Shown here piece after piece: positions 44,582-57,419 of a stretch of DNA of 64,000 bases. This DNA comes from Diphasiastrum complanatum. Lineage: Eukaryota; Streptophyta; Lycopodiopsida; Lycopodiales; Lycopodiaceae. The notes beneath the pieces are model-generated. The model ran no database searches and had not been told where the DNA came from. It was given only the letters and a program-made list of their open reading frames with translations. The first letter of the stretch is position 1; each line of letters starts with the position of its first letter. The stretch lies in assembly GCA_029204225.1 (NCBI GenBank), contig CM055095.1, positions 31,694,936 to 31,758,935 of the forward strand. Direction: 5' to 3'. The position numbers and the translations under genes are program-made.

Positions 44582-47500
44582 ATGGATTCCCAAGGGAAAA
44601 CCAGTCCTATCATGGACAAGCTTGATGGAGCCGATTACCATTTGTGGAAATTTAAGATGAAAACTGTATTAATGGCAAAAGAATTGTTCGATGTTGTTAC
44701 AGGTGCAGAAGGGAAACCCGAAGCGGACGACGCGACAATCGCCATATGGAAGCTGAAGGATGGAAAGGCTTTCGCGTTAATCATCCTCAACATCATGGAT
44801 ACCCAGATCGGCCATGTATCCGACGCTCAGACATCAAAAGAAGTCTGGGACATCTTGGGCACACTATACGAAGTGTGAGATATAGCTTATAAGCTACATC
44901 TCAAGAAGAAATTCTACTCCCTCAAGATGACGAATGATGATTCTCTGCAGAATCACATTAATCAATTCAAGAACCTGCTAAGACAAATGGCCGCTGTCAG
45001 ATTTGTCATAGACGATCAAGACGCAGTGATGCAACTGCTTACAAGCTTGCCAAGTTCTTACGACAGCTAGGTGATGATCATCATCTAGAATTGACTCTTT
45101 CAAGAGTCATTACTATGTTGCTGCAGGAAGACACGCGAAGGAACGAAGCCTCAAGTTTCTCAGCTGATTCTCACGTCTTGTACACCAACAAGAGCATGAC
45201 AAAGCAGAAGAAGAAGAAAGGCCCGAAGCAATCAAAGCCAGACCAGAAACTAGCTCAGCACAAGGAACAGTCGAAAACAAAAACAAAGAAGAAGTTGTTC
45301 TACAGATACTGCAAACGAAACAACCACGAAATTCAAGACTGCCGAATACTTCAAGCAAAGAACAATAGCAAGGGATAGTCGGATCAAGTGGCAAATGCAG
45401 CTGCAGATGCTCCACAACCTTTTCAAGAAGCAGATCATGATGCCTTTATGACCAACCATCAAGAAGCATCTAGGGACAGTTCTTGGTTCCTGGATTCCAG
45501 AGCCACTCAGCACATGACTAGCCTCATTGGCTATTTCGAGTCCTATACACCTTACAGTACCCAGAAGTTCGTTCACCTTGGTGACAATAGCACACAATCT
45601 ATCAAAGGTGAAGGCACTGTAAGATGAAGCTTTGTAAATGATCAATCTAAGCTACTCTCTAAAGCCCTGTATGTACCAAATTTATCTATGAATCTGCTCT
45701 CTATAAGCAGAATCACAGATTTAGGACATAGAGTAGAGTTTGAATGTGATCAGTGTAAAGTAGTTGATAGGACTGGCAAGATCCTAGCACTTGAAAAGAG
45801 GCATAGATACTTGTATAAATTAAGTCATTGTTTTTCTGCCTCTAGTCAGGCTCTCAGTACTTCAATTCATACAAATGAAGGTTTACTTTGGCATTATAGA
45901 CTTGGTCATTTAAATTATGTTGTTGTACAACAAATGTCTAGACAATCTATTGTTCTTGATCTTGACTATCCTCACGAAGAAGTCGAATTACCTGTCTATC
46001 AAGACTATCTAGTTGGTAAATAGACTAGAAAACCATTTAAGTCAGCCATCGGCATATTGCTAGAGGATTGCTAGATGTTGTACATTCAGATATTTGTGGC
46101 CCAATGAAAAATCCTTCGCTGAAGGATGCCAAGTATTTTATAACCTTTATTGATGAATTCTCCAAAAGGACGATGGTGTATTTCATAAAGAAGAAATCAG
46201 AAGCTTTCAACTACTTCAGAATCTTCAAGGAGCGTGTAGAAAAGGAGACTGGAAGGATGATCAAGGCCCTAAGGTCAGACAACAGTGGAGAATACATCTC
46301 TGTCGAGTTTAAGGAGTACTGTCAAAGCCAAGGCATTGAGCAGCAATTCGTCACTCCTTACAGTCCTCAATCTAATGGCTTAGTTGATAGGAAGAACCGT
46401 ACTTTGGTCGAATCTGCTAAGTGTATGCTATCGCATGCATCGTTGCCCAAGAGATTCTGGGTTGAAGCTGTCTCCACTGCAGCTTACCTCCAGAATAGAT
46501 GCCCTCTCAGACAAGACACCCGACGAGGTGTGGACAAGCTCTAAGCCTTCTTTGAAGAACCTAAGAGTGTTCGGGTGCATTGCCTACGCGCAGATCCCAA
46601 AAGACACAAGGAAGAAATTGGACTTCTAAGGTCTCAAGACCATCCTGATCGAATATACTTCGTCTGATAATACCTACAAGCTGTACGATCCTGATACCCA
46701 GGAAATCTTGTATAGCCAGGATACAGTCTTTATCGAGGATCAATTCGTCGACCTCAAAGACAAGGATATTGCTTAAGAAGAACCTACATCTCCTGTCATT
46801 GACACGACAGTCCGAGCTTCTGGCTCAGGCGTGTCTATTGTCGACCCACTTCGAGATAGCAAATCAGACGAAGATGTTGCTGCTACCCAGCAACAAGTCC
46901 CAGGATCAGTTCATCAGTCGAATCATCCCAGAAGATCAAGCCGAGTGCACACACAGCCCACAAGGTATACTCCTGAGTCTGCCTATCTCTTAATGCAGGA
47001 ACCGACGACAGTCGAAGAGGCACTCAGCCAACCAGACTCTGATCTCTGGAGAGAAGCCATGGATAGAGAGTATTCCTCTCTGATCAAGAATTAGACATGG
47101 TCATTATTTGAAGCTCCTATTGGCTGCAATATTATTGATTGCAAATGGATCTTTAAGATCAAATATAATGCCAACGGAGCAATTGATCAAAGGAAGGCTA
47201 GACTAGTAGCACAAGGATTCACCCAGATCCCGAATGTCGACTATAGTGAGACTTTTAGTCCAGTCATCAAACATTCGTCGATCTGAATGCTCTTGTCTTA
47301 TGTTGCAGCTGCCGACCTCGAAGTACATCAACTTGATGTACAAACAACCTATCTGAACAGAGTCATACAAGAAGATATCTACATGATCCAGCCCAAAGGA
47401 TACGTTCTGGAAGGCATGAAGAATCATGTCTGTAAACTCCACAAAGCACTGTACGGCTTGAAACAGTCTGCCAGAGCTTGGTTTCAGAGGATCAACACAT

Positions 47501-47645
47501 TCCTCATTGAACAAGGATTCAAACCTAGGATTGCTGATTGCAACGTTTATTCAAGGTCAGTGCAGCAATTCTTCATTATCATCACCTTGTATGTTGATGA
47601 TACGTTGCTCTTCAGCAACGATACCAAAATGGTCAAGGATGCAAA
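44582..47645 (+). pseudogene. Copia gag-pol polyprotein, decayed, RT cut short
   Basis: Gag starts MDSQGKTSPIMDKLDGADYH with LWKFKMKTVLMAKELFDVV; a stop follows at 44876. The zinc knuckle is damaged (YRYCKRNNHEIQDC lacks its first Cys). The protease motif reads SWFLDSRATQHMTS (DSGA changed to DSRA). The integrase zinc finger has LLWHYRLGHLN but the CC pair is lost. The catalytic core keeps VVHSDICGP and LRSDNSGEY, but the Glu block reads NGLVDRKNRTL (Glu to Asp). RT follows with EALSQPDSDLWREAMDREYS, CKWIFKIKYNANG, ETFSPVIKHSS, ALYGLKQSARAWFQRI and TLYVDDTLLFSND. Homology stops at about 47645, before RNase H. At least seven stops or frameshifts. Confidence 0.92.
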
Positions 47646-48147
47646 ACAAATTCAAACTTCTGAATTGGAAAAAAATATTCCATGCCATAGAGAAAGACAT
47701 GGAGTTGTCAAAGGGCACGACGGAACAGCCAGACATCCGTGGAGCTGCAAAAAGGGTGGTCTAGAGGTTTGCTATTCATTCAACATTGATTAGATTGAAG
47801 CATATGCTCATAACCATTGAAACGCATGTATTATTCATGTCTTGTATCACTCAAAAAGGTGGCGCAACTACCAATCTTTTTTAAACTATGGCTGAATAAA
47901 GACGACAAGGAGTCGTTTAAGACAAGGAGTCTTACTGATTGGGAGATGTGAAATAATCCTTGGTGGATTGATTTTCCTAGTGGGACATGCTCTTCAGAAG
48001 AGTCAGAACTGTACCAACAGCATCAGAGAGGTACATTGCGTGTAGAGTCGATTATTGTGGATGTGGGTATCACAGAGCTTGAGGAGGGTTCCACTCTTTC
48101 TGAGTCAATGATACAGGAGGGCAAGATCCAGTGGTCCCAAAACAACA
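47646..48147. other. Junction stretch without recognised gene
   Basis: After the Copia RT breaks off, about 500 bases carry no recognised coding. Part of it may be the 5' region of the methyltransferase-like gene that follows. Confidence 0.4.
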
Positions 48148-49450
48148 ATTCTTGAAGAGTCAACGCAAGGGAAAAGAGATTGCGGTTGAGGAGATCATAG
48201 AGGATTTGCCATATGATCTTTGGACAAGTTCATCGCGTCCAGCAAAGCACACCACGATCAACTGAGAGGAGTACGAGTTTTTGACTCCCACACCATATGC
48301 TGCGACCCAAGGGATTAAGGTATGCCCTTGTACTGTTTTTTCCTGCAGCTTTGTAGTTTCAGTGGCCATGTTTTTGGTCTACAATGTCATGCTTGCTCAC
48401 GCTTGACTTGTTTCGTTTAGTTGTTTACTTTGTGTGGAGATGTGTTGGAGATTGCAAGAAGTGCTACAACAAAAACATTGTTTGTGGCATTACAAGAGAT
48501 AATGGGCCACCTGAAGACAATTTGTTCAGGTAATAGGTTCAGAAAAGGTAAACCTATCAAGTATAGTGTCGACATGGTTTTGCTTGACTTTCCCACAGGG
48601 TTTATCCCTAAGGGCTCAAGGGGTGTTGTTCCCTCATGGAATGTCATCACTGATGACTTGGTTGAGGCAGCCCTACTATTTGCTTCTTCTATTCTGGATG
48701 ACACTGGTTTTGTGGTGGGTATCACGAGCATATCCAACATCCACACATTTACTAGGTTTGCAAAAAGAATTGGACTCGTGGTCGTGCGGTACACAATCTT
48801 GCGTGGTACCATGGATTTTGGTGTCACTATTTTGGGAATCCAGGTAAGTGAGCTTTTGTTTATATGTCGAATCATTTCTTTGAGGCATGAGTGTTTATAA
48901 CTACAGTGATAACTTGTGGAATTTTCTATAGGAGTCTATGCTTGGTATATGCATCGCATGTCGATTAGAGTACACTCCACCGATCCCAATGAATGCTTGT
49001 GATTCAATAGACCCAACATTGTTTGACAGTGCAAAAAATCATTGGATTCACTATTTGCCACCTACAGAGCATTTGTTGGATGCAGCATGGAATGTGTGTA
49101 TGCACAGAGGTGTTGAAAAAAGCCCATGTTTCATTCATTTTTTGGTGGAGATGTGTTGTAAGTTAGGTGGGGTGTTAGTAGACCCCTTCATGGAATGTGG
49201 TGGTTCGTTGTACATAGCTGCTAGCACAAAGAAGCACTGCATTGCAATGGAGAAGGACAAGCATTGCTGGAGTTGGCTTCCAGGAGATATGGTGAGGGCA
49301 TTGTGCATCCAGTTGTTGCCTTCTGCTTTGTTGTCTTGCTTCACGTTTCTAACATCCTTTATTATTTTTTGGCTACTCTATTGGAGTTTGCCAATGTGTT
49401 CATACAACAATGTTGTGGTTCATTTGGGGAGTCTTCATTTGTACTGTTAA
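48148..49450 (+). pseudogene. DNA N6/N4-methyltransferase-like gene with introns
   Basis: Exon 1 (to 48319) reads FLKSQRKGKEIAVEEIIEDL ... TPTPYAATQGIK with one stop. Introns 48320-48420 (AAG|GTATGC...TTTAG) and 48844-48931 (CAG|GTAAGT...TATAG) keep the frame. Exon 2 has LFVALQEIMGHLKTIC, then KYSVDMVLLDFPTGF followed by VPSWNVITDDLVEAALLFAS and DTGFVVGITS, which resembles the DPPY motif region of amino-methyltransferases with DPPY changed to DFPT. Exon 3 has KLGGVLVDPFMECGGSLYIA and HCIAMEKD, resembling the SAM-binding DPFxGxGT...E motif. Motif IV before motif I is the beta-class order. Catalysis is doubtful because of DFPT. Possible further splicing at 49291. Similar genes are known from transposons; a host gene is also possible. 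Confidence 0.5.
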
Positions 49451-50975
49451 GAGAGCATCAAGTTGGACTATGATGTACGAACAACTTTACAACTGTTTAA
49501 ATAGCTTGATGTTCATATTCATTGCGTTGAGTTACTCAAACAGAGACCCCAATGGCTTCGTCCCATACATATGACGTAGAAGCAGGTGCGGAGGATGAGG
49601 CACAAATCAATGACTAGGACATAGAAGAGCTCCGAGGATGGCAATAACAAATTCATTGTATGATATTTAAAGATGTTTCAGGATAACACAATGCATCACT
49701 ACTTTAATAATAGGAAATTGCCTGTTTATGTAGAGTCCTTAGTGAGCATTCGTACGACATGGTTCGTGTCGAGAAATTAAGGAAGCGTCCAAGGTTGTTG
49801 TTTGTTGACGACGAGGGTGTGGAGGATAGAGTAGAGACGGGGTGGGAACACCCACGCAACATACCTCTGGTAATGAGAATATCTTTCTAGCTCATTATGA
49901 GAATGCCAACAGTGACTATGATAGAATTGTGACCATAGGAACCATCCACGTACTAGGATTCACAAACGAGATGTACCCTTCAGAATCAAATGTAGAAGTA
50001 GAATATGTTGATACTAGTTGTCCTGAGACTAGAAGTATCAAACAAGTTGGCCATGTAATGACACCCAAAGTATATTGCAAGATTGCAATTGACCTTGTCA
50101 CAAATAACAGATTGAAATTAAGAGTTACTCTGAATCTAGACATCGAGATGCCTAACACTGTCAATATGGACCTCATTTAGATTGCTTGTTGTGAGATACC
50201 ATGGCACACTAGGCCAATCCAAAGAGATTTATCACTAAGTAACTCGATCCGAGTATCAATTTATTAAATGAGTGCTTGAGTGGGCCATCAATCAATTGAG
50301 TATATGACTGATTGTTTGATTTTGATCATTCCATCTTGAAAGAAAGACTGAGTGAGACCATCACTCATCTTGGACAAGAGTTCAAATTGAAAGCTTCGAA
50401 CATTGATTGCTATGTGGTCTTTAAATTAGTTGAGATAGGCTTGCGTGCACTATCTACATGGATGAAATAAAACTAACAAGATTGGCTTACAGTATTAGCA
50501 TATTCGAATTGCAAGTTTATGATAATGGCAATTTAGGACTTGATGACTATTATACTAAATTAGATCAAATTGAAATAATGGATTCTTGGTCGAGTGATTT
50601 TGGTGAAGATTTGAAAGAGGAAAACAAATATTATGTTAAATTTCAAATTGAGATAGCTATTTTGATTACTACGAGAGGCCATATGGACCATATCATCTTT
50701 AGGGCATCTTTGTGTGTAGATTTTCATTAAGCATAACTAGAATATACATGGATCAGATGTTGGCATGTCTTTAATAGATTTTATTACATTTGTTCAGTAC
50801 ATACAGTCTCATAATGACTACTTATGATGTGATATAGAGTAGCTGGCTACAATGTGTATATGTCATCGACGATGTCATCATCATCATATAGCAATTCATC
50901 TCATGATCGCAACAGTAGGTATATACTAATATTGATATTGACATCAGTTGCAGAGACAATAATCCTCGTAATCGC
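49451..50975. other. Small frames, nothing recognised
   Basis: Two plus-strand frames stand out: 49842-50180 (112 codons, with YDRIVTIGTIHVLGFTNEMY) and 50458-50730 (90 codons, with ISIFELQVYDNGNLGLDDYY). Both look protein-like, but I know no family for them. They may be decayed exons of a neighbouring element. Confidence 0.35.
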
Positions 50976-53900
50976 CAACATAGATGATGAATGTCATACA
51001 ACGGTCCTCATATAGAGCAATTATCTCATTGTCAGTGTCAAGGCTTAAGAAAGATGATTTCACACAACTTTTTGACATACTTTCCAGCCTTCTACTCTTT
51101 GTTTTTACCAGTTCCTACCTATCATCATGTCTTATACCAAATATGATACGTCTGTCTCACCTCAATCTATCATTTTATGTCATGTTCCAAACTCAACGAA
51201 CATCATGGCATTTCCTGGCACGGAAATGAATGGCTTAATCTCGCCAACAGCTCTTCCTCAAGGAGATGGGTATTCATGCCATACTCTTCTCCAACAAAAT
51301 AAATATGGAATTTATTAGTATGGCCTTCGGTATGTGGAACAAGACCAAAGCTAAGTTCTATGTTACCTTTCAAGGAGTAGTGCACAAGGTGTGGGTCTCG
51401 ACCGCCGTCCTTGCCACCATTGGCATTGTTTTAGGCCCTCGTTCGGTTCATCCACCAAACAGGTGAACGTTGAAGAAAACCTTTTGTTGACACTCAGGTC
51501 AACCAGCACCACGCAAACGATGGCTATCTCATGGAAGCCATTCGTGATCCTACCCTACAGGCCGCCGCACACCTCCTCAATAAATTTTTGATGGAGATGA
51601 TCTCCTCACAGATCCTCCATCATCTGGTTGAGTCTAACTACAAGTTAGACAAGGGAATCTTCCAGTCTCATGATTGGTATAAGACGGTCTTTGGAGAACT
51701 AAAGAGGGCCATAAAGAGTAACACCAAAAAGTAGTTCACTACTGGCTGTCTTTTGTCCTCCACAACCGTCTCATACTTGGAAAATAAGGTTCACGGGTTT
51801 CGTGCTGATTTTGTGTTAGCTATTTACGAGCTAGCACCAACCGAATCATCCCGCCAAGCTACAACCTCCCATAGTCGTCGATGAGTATGCAGCGAGATCG
51901 TTTCGCCCCACTCGCCTCCCGCATCTCGTCACCGTACTCAGCCACCATCGTCAGCTACGCCACCGCTCCTTGCTGCTACCCACTCAGATCTATCCATCCC
52001 CTCATCCTCTGCAACCACCCCCGCCACCATTTTCTCACAAGGGGCTTTTGTGACAATCGGATCCTCAATTTCAGTTACAGTAATCCATGTTGTCTCACCC
52101 CCACACACATTTGCAATGTCCTCATCCATATAGCGTTTCTTGGAACTGTTTGATGATTCAAATCCCTTAGAGACCAAAGAAAAGATTGTTATGCCTCTCA
52201 TCCCCAGACCCTTTAATACCAACTCCCCTAGAATGGAATTCAATCAGTTCCAAGATGCTTACCAGAACTTGGATGCTGCACCTCAGTCAGAGCAAGTCCA
52301 AGATCAAGCACCAACGTTCCAGATGCCAAACACCATGGGAATCCAATATGCAGTCAGATCTCCAAAGACATTCAACATGCAAGTCCCAAATGGATTCAAG
52401 GGTGAAGATCAATTGAAGAGAAAGATCCACAAGTGAATCTTCAAGGCAAATCAGTGCCACCTGCGGTATCTATACCTCTTGCTGCACAAAGTACCATGTC
52501 GTCGATATCTCTTGATTCTGGTGACATCCTAGGGATTCATACACACCTAGGGCGGATGATCCAAAATATGATAGAGGGAAAAACATCTATGGAGAAGTGG
52601 ATTTTAGATATTGGCTCTGAGAATACCTTGATCGACCAAAAGCTGATATAGATCAACCGGGAGCTGAAGATCTCAAAATAAATATGATGAATGATCAGAG
52701 GCCAATCTCAAGAAGGCCAAACAAAGTGAAGAAGCTATGGAGAATTATGTCGCACAGCTCCAGAATGCCCTCATCACAGCTCATGACAAAGTGAATAAAG
52801 TCGTCCAAGACTCCAAGCAGTAGGTCAACCCCTTGTAGAGTCAATTGGATATGGCTCAGTTAGAAAAAGAGCGAATTTTGAAGGAGCTTGATGCAGTAGC
52901 TGAAGAGCGGGATAATCTACTACACACCCCTGTACCAGATCGTCCTGTCTCCCAACATAAAATCAGTTATTTGTTTCGAAAGGTCGAGACATGTCGTCGA
53001 ACATTGTCCAACTTTCAAGACAAATTTGATTTATTCAAAGGCGAAGCATCCTCAGAATTAGCCAAGGCAAAGTCGGTCATCAAAGAGTATGAACAAGCAG
53101 CAACCAACATCCTTCAAACAACTCCTCAGATCCAAATGTCGATCATTCCAACTTTCTCGCCACCACCTCAAGATCAAGGGCATGATGATGTAGGTATTGG
53201 AACAGATGGAGGGAGATCAGTCAGTGGACCCAACAGTTACAGAAGCAGGGCCTTCCACTTCTATGACCGCTCCACTGTTTCGAAGACCAGTCACCATCGA
53301 AGAGGAGATTCAAAAATTTTTATAGCAATGTCCTCACGAATCCTCGAGGGATGGCTGGGTCATAAAGTTTAAAACATCATAGATTGAAGTTGGCAAGGAA
53401 CTGGACAAGCTGCTAGCTTTGGAAGACCAACCTCCATGGCTCAAATCAGTGTTCAAGAAAAACTCCAGATTCCATAAGAAGTTATGTGGTGCGAGCTCGT
53501 GCCAGTTGAGAGTTGATCCGTATTACGTGCTCATGCCGAGAAGGAACCGATGGAATGATTGTGGTGTGCCTATGGATAGAATCACCACCCATACACCCAA
53601 TTGGCCTATCATCCATCAGGGGTTCAGTTGGAATATTTTTGTGGACTTCCATAAGGCCCTCCAAGCCTATGCACATGAATATATGAATTCACCAGATCCA
53701 ACGGTCAGATAGTCAGCAATTTTTGTGAAAGACTTGTCTCAATTGGCATCCATCATGACGAGATGAGACGACTGTTTGCCAATGCTTTGTTTTGATCCAA
53801 ATCTACCGATGGCATCAGATAAAATTTCAGATCAATTGCCAACAACTCGAATGTACTACCATGTGACGATGTTGGGTGGCTCCTAGGAACATAAGTTTAT

Positions 53901-54080
53901 TTCTTGGACAACGTCTAACTGGTTGTTATGGGCCAATAAGTTCTTTCTATTGCACGCACGAGATTTCAACAAGTCGTGCTTGGAGTTTATGGAAAAAGTT
54001 CAGTACCATCTCATAAAGGTCAACCCCAAATAATAATCTCAAGAGGTGTCATGGGACCACCACCAGTTTTGGTGGGGGAT
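50976..54080 (+). pseudogene. Long decayed retroelement-like frame with PST linker and coiled coil
   Basis: Plus-strand pieces in changing frames: 51126-51230 with FPGTEMNGLISPTALP, 51510-51734 with LMEAIRDPTLQAAAHLLNKF and NYKLDKGIFQSHDWYKTVFG, 51890-52130 Pro/Ser/Thr-rich, 52140-52440 with FNQFQDAYQNLDAAPQSEQV, 52700-53130 coiled coil (QLEKERILKELDAVAEERDN and FKGEASSELAKAKSVIKEYE), 53419-53712 open frame with PYYVLMPRRNRWNDCGVPMD and WPIIHQGFSWNIFVDFHKAL, and further pieces to about 54030 (WLLWANKFFLLHARDFNKSC). Many stops. Family not recognised. The order of parts resembles 30.3-28.8 kb on the minus strand. Confidence 0.45.
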
Positions 54081-54145
54081 ACTATTGGAGGGTTTGTGAA
54101 TCCCAAGGCAACCCTAACCATAGTTAATAAGTGAGACAGACTTGG

Positions 54146-54925
54146 TGTGAAAATCTGCAAAATTGAACCAAGAATGAATCCTAAAATGATCCACAAGAGA
54201 GATTGGATGTTAGATACAATTGATCTACCAATCTACACAAGATTAGTTCAATCTAGATCAATTCTACATGAGAAAATCTAACAAGAACAATCATAAATGA
54301 AAGGGAATTGTACTTGCTAGTTTCACACGTGTGAAAACTTGTCAGAGTGGAATCCAGTCTGGAAACAAAGTACAATATGATAGGAACTCAAAACATTCAA
54401 AACAAATAAAGACAAATGGAGAGATTGACAATAATTTGCTTCCAAAACCAAGATTGGTGTTGCTTCATGATTATGGCCAAATGTGACTCTATAAATACAT
54501 TTCTTGGAGCTCGAGGTACTGATCATCCTTTTGATCCCACATGTGTGAGTATGCTTTGTCACTTGATGAATCATCATGCAAAATTGACAGTTGGAAAAAA
54601 CCTTCTATTTTGAGGACTTTTGGTCAATTTTCCTTCTATGTAGAGAACTAGGAAAAACTCTTCTAGAAGTACAAACTCGACTCCTTCAGCCTTTTCCACA
54701 CGTGTGAGCAGACCTCTACACATGGGATTTGACACCTAATCTCATGATGTGGCTCATGCAATCTCTAGATTGATGCCATGTGGCATATGACTAAAAAACA
54801 TGATTTTGGTCTTTTTAGCCATAGAACTTGATTTAAATCATGTGTACAATCTATATGATTATACTATATGAAAAGTACATTTATTTCAAACGTGGGAACA
54901 GGATCCACACATGTGTAATCATCCT
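54146..54925 (-). repeat. Copia LTR fragment, minus orientation
   Basis: The end TGTGAAAATCTGCAAAATTG at 54146 and the next about 120 bases are the reverse complement of 58149-58260, which lies next to a degenerate primer site. No primer site adjoins 54146, so this is a 3' or solo LTR. The right end is not defined and is placed before the next LTR at 54929. Confidence 0.55.
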
Positions 54926-54928
54926 ATA

Positions 54929-57345
54929 TGAAGAAACAAAGTGTTTCTGATTACAAAGCCTTGCTAGCTTTCAGCCCTTCACCTGACGAAGATGTTTGCG
55001 GACTCGAACATCTGGAGACACGAAACACGAAGAGTTTTGCGAACACAAAAGTCAACGGAGATGAAGACAAATGGTTCGCAAACACGAATGGTTTGTGAAC
55101 ACAAAGGATCCACGAACGAGATTCCCTTGCGGTCTAGCAAGAGAGAAAGGCAGACAAGGTAAACAAAACCAACGGTAGAAACGAAACCCGTTCTGTCCTC
55201 ACGCTCCAAGGAGTACCACCAGAGATCACGCAAGTACCCAGAAGTACAGAGATTTGACCTGATGGCATGACGTCAGTAGATACTTCCTAGGTCATGGCTA
55301 ATCTGCCACTCTTGTAATTCCCTGATTAGTTGTAGATGTATAATCACTTTAATCTTAGATTTACATAGAGAGACCATACTTACTGGATAATACTTGACAT
55401 ATATCAGAACATGATACACAGAGTGTAACTAAGAGAAGAGACACTGAAGAAGTCTGATGCTAGTAAGCAATCAAGACCAACACAAACAGAAGCTCCGCCT
55501 GCGTGCTGAGAAGATAATTCTGTCTAGGATCAGAAGATCCAATTGTTCGCTAGTGAAACGAGACTACTACTTGTGAGGAAACCGTGCTTCTCTCACGCAA
55601 GTGCACTACGTGGATTCGCATGCAGTGCCCTGAAGAAATCAGAAAAAATCAATATAGATTATTTTCTAGTTGTGTCTGATCTTGGATGTTGAATGCTTAT
55701 GAGCAGATCCAGGAGGCCAAGCATTCAGACAATCAACCATCAACAAGAAAATAGACTTCAAGAAGCAGTGGCTTCAATCAGCAGCATGCAGAGCAAGATC
55801 TGCACTATACTTAATTCTTCAGGATCTAACTTTCTAGCCTGAAAAGTTAAGACACCTTTGATACTCAAGGGTGAAGGACTCTTCCCCTGGGTGGATGGCA
55901 CAGAAGAAATGCCTATGACAACAGGCAAGGAGCTATGCGAATGGAGGAGAAAAACGACAAGACAGTAGCCTTGCTATCATCTTCCATCGAAGATAGCCTT
56001 ACACTTGACCTGGCTACACTCTCCAAAGCTAAGGAGATGTGGGATGCACTGCTCACAAGATTTCAGACAAAATCGAGAAGTTAGATTATAATGTTGGAAG
56101 ATTAGCTGACGAATCTGCAGTGGGATGGAAAAGACCTCACCTCTTTCATGAGAAAGATGAAGGATCTATTTCTATCACTACACAACTCAAGAGCAGAGAA
56201 TGCAGTACCAGTAGAGAAGCAACTCACATATCTGTTGAGAGCCTTACCCAGAACAGTTCCTCGATGGACTAGGTGAAACACCCAGAGCTCTGATCTTGCA
56301 GATGGACAATACTTCTGCCATACACTTGAGGAAGAATCTCATGTTTCATTCAAGATGAAACACATTGCAATCAAATATCATTTGATAAGGGACCTAGTCG
56401 AAAGAAACGAATTGAAAACTACCTTCATTGGAACAAAGCAGATGGTAGCGGACATCTTTACAAAATCTTTCGACAAGGAGATGTTCGAGAGGCAGAGGAC
56501 AAGTCTGGGAATCATAAAGCTACCACACTTTGAGAGGGAGCTGAAGAAACTAAATGTTTCAAGCCACAAAGCTTTGTTAGCTTTCAAATTCGAGCCCGCC
56601 AAAAGACAGGATTTGCCCACAGGCAGAAACCACATAGACCATTACCACCACGTAACGGTTTCAGTCAAAGGTCAAATGTTTGAAGACCAAAGGAGCTCAA
56701 AGGCAAAGCCGAAGGCCAAACAAGACATGAAGACGCAGAATACTTGAAGACCAAAAGACGGCAGATCTTCACATTTCAAGTACAAAGGAGATCAAAGAAA
56801 GTACCAGGAGGAGTACCACCTGCACGGACGATGGCGATGACAATCTGAATGTCGTTAGAATGTGCCTGATCAATCGTTCTTGTAATCACTGATTAACATA
56901 AACCTTTCCTCTCCATCTATATAATCAGATCAAGCACGAGAGGATTGGTTGAACATCATATTGGACTGTCAATTGGTTGAGTGTCAACCTGAGCTAAGCA
57001 TAGTGTTGCTGAGCCGAAGTCCAAGAAGTCTGCTAGTAAGCAAGACTCTCCATTGTTGTTCCTAAGAGACGTAGCTTCTCTCTCGCCGACGCGCTGTGTG
57101 GGTTTGTCACATGACTCTCTCTCTCAAGAAAGAATCATTGACAATACAGTACATGTTATGCAGATGCATTTCTTATCTTGAATGATCTCAAATGCTTGGA
57201 TGTCTCATTGTTGTCTGTTCGTAATCAGCTTTTTTATTCTTTATTCCGCACACTGGTCGAATGCTTAAACAAATTATAACATAGGTTAGTAGTGTATGTC
57301 CACACTCTGAAAGATTGTAGGTTTGAATGACAAGGCAGTAGCCAT
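54929..57345 (+). mobile_element. Deletion derivative of a Copia element, LTR to LTR
   Basis: The 5' LTR starts TGAAGAAACAAAGTGTTTCT at 54929. A gag remnant (about 55765-56260: NLQWDGKDLTSFMRKMKDLF after correcting shifts, QLTYLLRALPRT) runs straight into the C-terminal RNase H region (FLDGLGETPRALILQMDNTS, KHIAIKYHLIRDLVERNELK, VADIFTKSFDKEMFERQRTS). Protease, integrase and RT are absent. The polypurine tract TTGAGAGGGAGC ends at 56541 and the 3' LTR begins TGAAGAAACTAAATGTTTCA at 56542. The LTRs share their first bases but differ widely further in, so the insertion is old or chimeric. The exact 3' end is uncertain. Confidence 0.75.
56542..57345 (+). repeat. 3' LTR of the deletion derivative
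   Basis: It starts after the polypurine tract and contains a TATA-like phrase (CTATATAATC near 56918). The outer end is set where the Copia RT piece begins and is approximate. Confidence 0.55.
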
Positions 57346-57419
57346 CAATCAGAATCAAATTCTATCTGGGTTCAATCAGAGAACAAACATGAAACCTTTT
57401 GGTTCGAATTAGTGGCTAG

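Noticed and set aside
48417-48875. Minus-strand 152-codon frame opposite the methyltransferase-like exon
   Set aside because: Splice sites and motif order support the plus strand; the minus frame has no motif.
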